In this document: positions 60,426 to 64,000 of the stretch, one piece after another
Layout: every line of letters begins with the position of its first letter
How positions within the stretch are numbered: position 1 is the stretch's first letter
From: TA-20 sp035935115
GTDB lineage: Archaea; Thermoproteota; Nitrososphaeria; Nitrososphaerales; Nitrosopumilaceae
Length of the DNA stretch: 64,000 bases
Direction: 5' to 3'
Assembly: GCA_035935115.1 (NCBI GenBank)
Contig: DASYXK010000010.1
Coordinates: forward strand, 62,001 to 126,000
Notes under the pieces: model-generated
Databases searched by the model: none
Told to the model about the DNA's origin: nothing
Seen by the model: the letters and a program-made list of their open reading frames with translations, nothing else
Translations under genes and position numbers: made by a program

Positions 60426-60917
60426 ATGGCCAAAATCAGACTAAAATTCGGTGAAAATGAGATAGAAGTAGAATCTAAGGACTTTTATGTAGACAACAAA
60501 AGCATAGACGAAGTTGTATACAATCTTTCTAGGTTTGTAGCAAGAAATCAAACAGAAGAACAAAGAACAAACACACAGGTAGAAATCATAAGGGAAGCAC
60601 TAAACAATGAACCAAAAACAAATTATCTAAGCTCGCTTGAAGATGCTGAAATTCATGAGCCTGAATTCGTTCAACCAATCTCTATTGATAGGAATCAGAT
60701 AAGAAGCAAAATACACATACTGGCACGGGATTCTTTTTTTGAACAACCAAGAACAGTTTCAGAGGTTGTCGCACAACTACATGAATATGGTTGGGCTGCC
60801 GTACCATTAGATGTTTCAAAGGTACTGGCAAATATGGCTTTGAAAAAAGAAATACAAAAGGATATGAGAGAAAAGCGTAGCTATTACTCAAACAAGATAA
60901 TAGTACAGCTCAGCTAG
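60426..60917 (+). CDS. Hypothetical protein with C-terminal wHTH-like domain
   Basis: 163 residues from ATG 60426 (TTG 60417 is three residues earlier). N-terminal KIRLKFGENEIEVESKDFYV beta-grasp-like strand pair, charged middle, and C-terminal TVSEVVAQLHEYGWAAVPLDVSK followed by ALKKEIQKDMREKRSYY. No family assigned. Its stop overlaps the zinc-ribbon gene's stop by 8 nt. Confidence 0.75.
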   Translation: MAKIRLKFGENEIEVESKDFYVDNKSIDEVVYNLSRFVARNQTEEQRTNTQVEIIREALNNEPKTNYLSSLEDAEIHEPEFVQPISIDRNQIRSKIHILARDSFFEQPRTVSEVVAQLHEYGWAAVPLDVSKVLANMALKKEIQKDMREKRSYYSNKIIVQLS

Positions 60918-61104
60918 ACTCGTAACCACAAACTTTGCAGGAATCAAACACATCTCCTTCCAAGTGGTCAAAATGAACATTACATTTTCTACATGTGTGG
61001 TGCATGTCAAAATACCCATCAATTTCGATCTTGCCTGCCTGTTCTGATTTTAGATCAGTACTTCCGCACTTTATACAATGACAACCACATTGCATAAAAT
61101 CCAT
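60910..61104 (-). CDS. Small zinc-ribbon protein
   Basis: 64 residues with three or four CxxC pairs: CGCHCIKC, CRKC and CKVC plus an internal His (HFDHLEGD). Two treble-clef sites are possible. Function unknown. Tail overlap with the 60426 gene. Confidence 0.82.
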   Translation of the reverse strand: MDFMQCGCHCIKCGSTDLKSEQAGKIEIDGYFDMHHTCRKCNVHFDHLEGDVFDSCKVCGYESS

Positions 61105-61124
61105 TTAGAGATACTCCTAATAAT

Positions 61125-62039
61125 CTAGTTGAAATTTAAGCGGTTTCTGAACTGTAATGCAATTACAACAGTTATTCCTATGACTAGTGGCACAAACAAC
61201 GGAAATTCAGGAATTGCAGTTGTACCCGTTAACCGAATTGTACCGGATTTGGATGGGTGGAATCCAATCCAAGCATGAGTTCCGTTATTGTGAAATGTAT
61301 TGGTCAAGGTACCATTACCGTTAAGCTTTCCTTGATATGGCCCCCATAGAAGCTCCTGTGGTATTATTACCGTTACAAATGAATGTGGTTTATTGATGTC
61401 AAATGCATAGGCTTTTGCTGATTGATCAAATGTATGAGGGCCTAAACCTGAAAGAGTTCGTATACCTATTATGAAATTATTATTTTGCCATTGTACATTT
61501 TGTAAAGTCATTGGTTCATTGATAATATAGTCCAAAGCAAAACCAACACCGTGGTGTCGAAGTCCTTTATCGCCAAGATAGATTGGTCTATCATTGGCCC
61601 AAACCGTGTCCACCCCTTTTGGGAAGTAAAAATCTGTATAACCTGCATCTGATGGTTCTGTATAATTCCATTTCCAGACACCATTAATTTGAGATACAAC
61701 ATTTGTTAAATCATATTTGATTACAGTCATATTTCTTGATGTTGGAGGAAACAATACTGATTTTTGAGCTGTTGCAACACTGAAATATTGTACAGAACTG
61801 CCATTTTGATCCGTTACAGAAAAGTTTGTCATGTTTCCTTTTACTGTAATTACCTGAATTGCTACTAAACTATTACCTTTAACAAAATGTGTCACATGAG
61901 CTGTTCCGCTTTGATCAAGTACAATTTTAATGTCTTCCACTGGTTTTTGTCCCATTGTTAATTCCTGACCAAAAACCTGTGACACTGATAAAAGCATCAA
62001 AGATATTATTAAAATTGAAAGTAATTTTCTCAAATTCAT
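61125..62039 (-). CDS. Secreted protein with PEF-CTERM-like C-terminal sorting tail
   Basis: 304 residues from ATG 62039. Signal peptide (about 1-23, QVFG-QE), a beta-rich ectodomain with NMTVIKYDLTNVV, and a C-terminus of AIPEFPLFVPLVIG, a TM segment and the basic end RNRLNFN. PEF followed by TM and Arg is the archaeosortase-target pattern known from archaeal surface proteins. No sortase gene is seen here. It follows cyclophilin after five nt. Confidence 0.78.
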   Translation of the reverse strand: MNLRKLLSILIISLMLLSVSQVFGQELTMGQKPVEDIKIVLDQSGTAHVTHFVKGNSLVAIQVITVKGNMTNFSVTDQNGSSVQYFSVATAQKSVLFPPTSRNMTVIKYDLTNVVSQINGVWKWNYTEPSDAGYTDFYFPKGVDTVWANDRPIYLGDKGLRHHGVGFALDYIINEPMTLQNVQWQNNNFIIGIRTLSGLGPHTFDQSAKAYAFDINKPHSFVTVIIPQELLWGPYQGKLNGNGTLTNTFHNNGTHAWIGFHPSKSGTIRLTGTTAIPEFPLFVPLVIGITVVIALQFRNRLNFN

Positions 62040-62044
62040 TATCC

Positions 62045-62524
62045 CTATTCTGATATTGTCACATGAAGCATTCTTGCTTCCTGATGTGGGCAATCATTTT
62101 TGTCTCGCGGTAAATTTACTATTTTGTCTGCTACATCCATACCTTCTGTCACTCTGCCAAAGACCGTGTACTGCTTATCAAGAAAAGTACTATCTGTTGT
62201 AACTATGAAAAATTGTGAACCAGCACTGTTAGGATCCGTTGCACGAGCCATAGAGACTATTCCACGAAGATGTGATTTTGAACTAAATTCTGCTTTGATA
62301 GTATGGCCTGGACCGCCTATACCCCACTTACTTTTATCTGGTTTTTTGGTATTGGGATCTCCGCCTTGAATCATGAATCCCGGAATAACCCTGTGAAATA
62401 GCGTTCCATCATAGAATGAACTTTTTGCAAGCTTTGTGAAATTTCTTACTGTCTCTGGTGCAAGATCTGGTAAAAGATCAAAAACTACCTTGCCAAAATT
62501 TGTCTCTATTGTAGCCTTGGGCAT
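62045..62524 (-). CDS. Cyclophilin-type peptidyl-prolyl isomerase
   Basis: 159 residues from ATG 62524 (TTG 62533 is a weaker alternative). Active-site FHRVIPGFMIQGGDP (catalytic Arg in FHR), SQFFIV and VFGRVTEGMDVAD. No signal peptide, so it is cytoplasmic. Leads the transcript with the PEF-CTERM-like gene. Confidence 0.96.
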   Translation of the reverse strand: MPKATIETNFGKVVFDLLPDLAPETVRNFTKLAKSSFYDGTLFHRVIPGFMIQGGDPNTKKPDKSKWGIGGPGHTIKAEFSSKSHLRGIVSMARATDPNSAGSQFFIVTTDSTFLDKQYTVFGRVTEGMDVADKIVNLPRDKNDCPHQEARMLHVTISE

Positions 62525-62877
62525 TTTCTTCAATCTGGGTCATTTAATCATAAGAATCTTTCTTCACAATTGTTTATGTTAAGATGCTTTTGTAAATATA
62601 TGTCGCTATTAATCCTGAAGAAATTATACTAAATAATCTAATTATCACAAAAATGAATCAAAAAAATCCAAGACTTTTAATTTCCAAAATTAATCAACCT
62701 AACAATAGATAAAGCCCAGCATGTTATTTTTTGATAATCATATATCTAGATTCAATCTTATTGTAACTAAGGAAAAATCTTTTTATGTAATCAAAATTTT
62801 TCATTTTTTAAATATCTAATTAATACTACAAAAATGATAGTAACAGTCTTATATAGAAGATCTGAAAAATACAAAAC
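62525..62877. other. AT-rich intergenic region with TATA box for gene 62878
   Basis: 353 nt without a credible gene (the longest reading, MNQKNPRLLISKINQP, stops after 19 codons). CTTATATAG at 62848-62856 lies 26 nt before the GTG at 62878 and is the likely promoter. No repeat or RNA structure stands out. Confidence 0.55.
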
Positions 62878-63114
62878 GTGAATCGCTCTACTCAAAGCAC
62901 AAATATTAAACAAGCCATAAACTCGTTGCTTGACAAGGGCCTTACAGATAAACAAGATATCTATACCAAAGTGGTAGAAGAGCTTGGCGTTCCAAGACCA
63001 ACGGTAAGGCGAGTAGCACGAGATCTACGAAATGAACTTTTACAAAAAATTCAGATTTTGCAGTCTGAGATTCCAAAACTTGAATCAGGCGATAAAGATA
63101 CTAGTAGTGACTAG
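62878..63114 (+). CDS. Small HTH protein
   Basis: 78 residues. Helices TNIKQAINSLLDKGLTDKQDIY and a second HTH pair VPRPTVRRVARDLRNELLQKI suggest a DNA-binding helix-turn-helix followed by a coiled coil. GTG start immediately after the promoter. Possible regulator of the next gene. Confidence 0.75.
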   Translation: MNRSTQSTNIKQAINSLLDKGLTDKQDIYTKVVEELGVPRPTVRRVARDLRNELLQKIQILQSEIPKLESGDKDTSSD

Positions 63115-63197
63115 CAAAATCTTTCCTTTTTATAATATACATTTTAGTTCTGATAATTTCCATTACTATTATATTCTAGGAATCGCGTGATAAAATT

Positions 63198-63644
63198 ATG
63201 GGGCACATTCCTACCATAGTAGTTATTTGTCTGGCTTCTGCTCTTACAGGACTATACTTTGTGCTACCTGATGCAACACACTTTGCTATGATAGTATTCA
63301 TCGCAGCCGCATGGTTTCTTGCTGCAATATGTTGGTTAGCCCAAAAGAGTGCTGACTATATTACGAAGGGCGGCTACGGTCATGAAGAAAAAAAAAAGCT
63401 AGTTAACACTAGTAATCATCAACAAACAGTACAGGTAACTTCAATCCAAATCAAACAAGCCAAAGTTGCACTTGGCGCAGAGTTAGATGAGCTACGAAAT
63501 ACCGTAAAAAATAAAGACAGTGAAATTGAAAACCTAAAAAATGAGATTGCTAGCCTACAGACTCTTGTACAAATAGAAGCTCTCAAGACAGAGCTTGCAA
63601 ACCTAAAGGCACTAGCAGCAAAGGAAAGCTCAAAGAGAAAATAA
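63198..63644 (+). CDS. Two-TM protein with cytoplasmic coiled coil
   Basis: 148 residues. Two TM segments (about 4-22, 27-46), then a basic linker and a long coiled coil (about 85-148, ELDELRNTVKNKDSEIENLK and IASLQTLVQIEALKTELANL). It could be a membrane scaffold or a partner of the HTH protein before it. Confidence 0.75.
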   Translation: MGHIPTIVVICLASALTGLYFVLPDATHFAMIVFIAAAWFLAAICWLAQKSADYITKGGYGHEEKKKLVNTSNHQQTVQVTSIQIKQAKVALGAELDELRNTVKNKDSEIENLKNEIASLQTLVQIEALKTELANLKALAAKESSKRK

Positions 63645-63764
63645 TTATTTACAATGTGGACAGCTAGGCTTTCCGTGATTTTCTTTACAGCTTGGGCAGC
63701 TTACTGCACCACCAAAATGGCAATTACAACGACATCCATCATTTAGTTTCTCTTCTGGTACCAA
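63645..63764 (-). CDS. 39-residue Cys-rich zinc-ribbon-like protein
   Basis: Coding frame from TTG 63764 (or an earlier non-ATG codon) to TAA 63645-63647, immediately abutting the coiled-coil gene. Cys pattern CRCNC, CPSC, CPHC with two His could bind one or two zinc ions. A TATA-like CATATTAAG is about 30 nt upstream. Below usual length limits and easily missed. Confidence 0.6.
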   Translation of the reverse strand: MVPEEKLNDGCRCNCHFGGAVSCPSCKENHGKPSCPHCK

Positions 63765-63820
63765 TTGATACAGACTAATTATGCGTCATCTTAATATGTA
63801 ACTTTTTCAAAAGAGAATTC

Positions 63821-64000
63821 ATGAAATATGTACTTGGCATGGCAGTAGGAATCTTTTTACTATTAATACCAAGCCTGAGCTCTGTATCACAAGGAGCCCA
63901 ATGGGATCCAAAATTAACTGCTAGTAACGATATTCAATTGGTAAAATCAATAGTGTACATGCATATTCCGGTTGATAACAAACTTCCATTTGGTTGTGTT
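63821..64000 (+). CDS. Secreted protein, truncated at right edge
   Basis: 60 codons from ATG 63821 with no stop before the window ends. Signal peptide (about 1-23, GIFLLLIPSLSSVS) followed by AQWDPKLTASNDIQLVKSIVY. No domain can be assigned from this piece. Confidence 0.7.
   Translation, partial: MKYVLGMAVGIFLLLIPSLSSVSQGAQWDPKLTASNDIQLVKSIVYMHIPVDNKLPFGCV

Noticed and set aside
1..64000. CRISPR array, insertion sequence or prophage
   Set aside because: No regularly spaced direct repeats, transposase, integrase or phage structural genes were seen; the repeats found are few, dispersed and intergenic.

Overview
The window looks like a chromosome segment of an AT-rich ammonia-oxidising-type archaeon (Nitrososphaerota, formerly Thaumarchaeota). 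The information-processing genes are archaeal: both PolD subunits, Orc1/Cdc6, GINS, PCNA, RpoL, TFS, thermosome, Cdc48, GGGP synthase, class I CCA enzyme. They sit beside genes common in this phylum: a stand-alone parvulin, small wHTH regulators, cupredoxin-like secreted proteins, a stand-alone MtrA, cobalamin methyltransferases and NDH-2-type flavoproteins. No amo, rRNA, CRISPR, transposase or integrase genes are present, so the genus stays open. Many first genes appear leaderless (TATA box about 26 nt before ATG, GTG or TTG). Genes inside operons often overlap by ATGA.

Layout. 0-9.8 kb is an envelope and regulatory region: SecDF with a coupled zinc mini-protein, a wHTH gene divergent from a secreted Lys-rich protein, a double-wHTH/membrane-protein pair, a four-gene ABC operon, a secreted acidic protein, pirin, and a family of local DNA repeats and look-alike promoters. 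9.8-15.5 kb carries RNA and tRNA repair genes (exosome-like RNA-binding protein, P-loop kinase, thpR-cca-kinase-CDF-alkylbase glycosylase operon) and tRNA-Pro(GGG). 15.6-19.5 kb is an arsenic locus (arsR, divergent arsC and aquaglyceroporin), two oxidoreductases and small proteins. 19.5-34.2 kb is a replication neighbourhood: GINS, PolD large subunit, a probable origin with three ORB-like boxes next to cdc6, and PolD small subunit. glnA, thermosome, glyA and GGGPS lie between them, and several small regulators sit beside the origin. 34-48 kb is mixed: PAC2, a three-repeat cupredoxin-like protein, CbiE, NDH-2, Hsp20, Cdc48, AmrS, a class V aminotransferase and parvulin. 48-64 kb holds ferredoxin, a phosphatase, rpoL-tfs-pcna-lysC, CobJ, TyrRS, DegT-MtrA, PfkB, cyclophilin, a PEF-CTERM-like secreted protein and small proteins; a secreted-protein gene is cut by the right edge.

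The most unusual structure is non-coding and lies in the first 7.4 kb. Mirror-image 37-nt promoters (2731-2767 and 2946-2982) drive a wHTH gene and a secreted Lys-rich protein. A second secreted, acidic protein (7369-7647) has nearly the same TATA context and 5' leader. A separate ~54-nt element occurs three times (2886, 4509, 7232), and its 15-nt core occurs a fourth time upstream of secDF. Together these suggest a small, local envelope regulon. Other points of note are the origin with ORB boxes, the cupredoxin repeats with replaced copper ligands, a CDF transporter with three C-terminal domains, a perfect operator-like inverted repeat before hsp20, and repeated 4-nt stop-to-stop overlaps of convergent genes. 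Three small genes that a 60-codon cut-off would miss are recorded: an AbrB-type protein, a 48-aa protein and a 39-aa Cys-rich protein.
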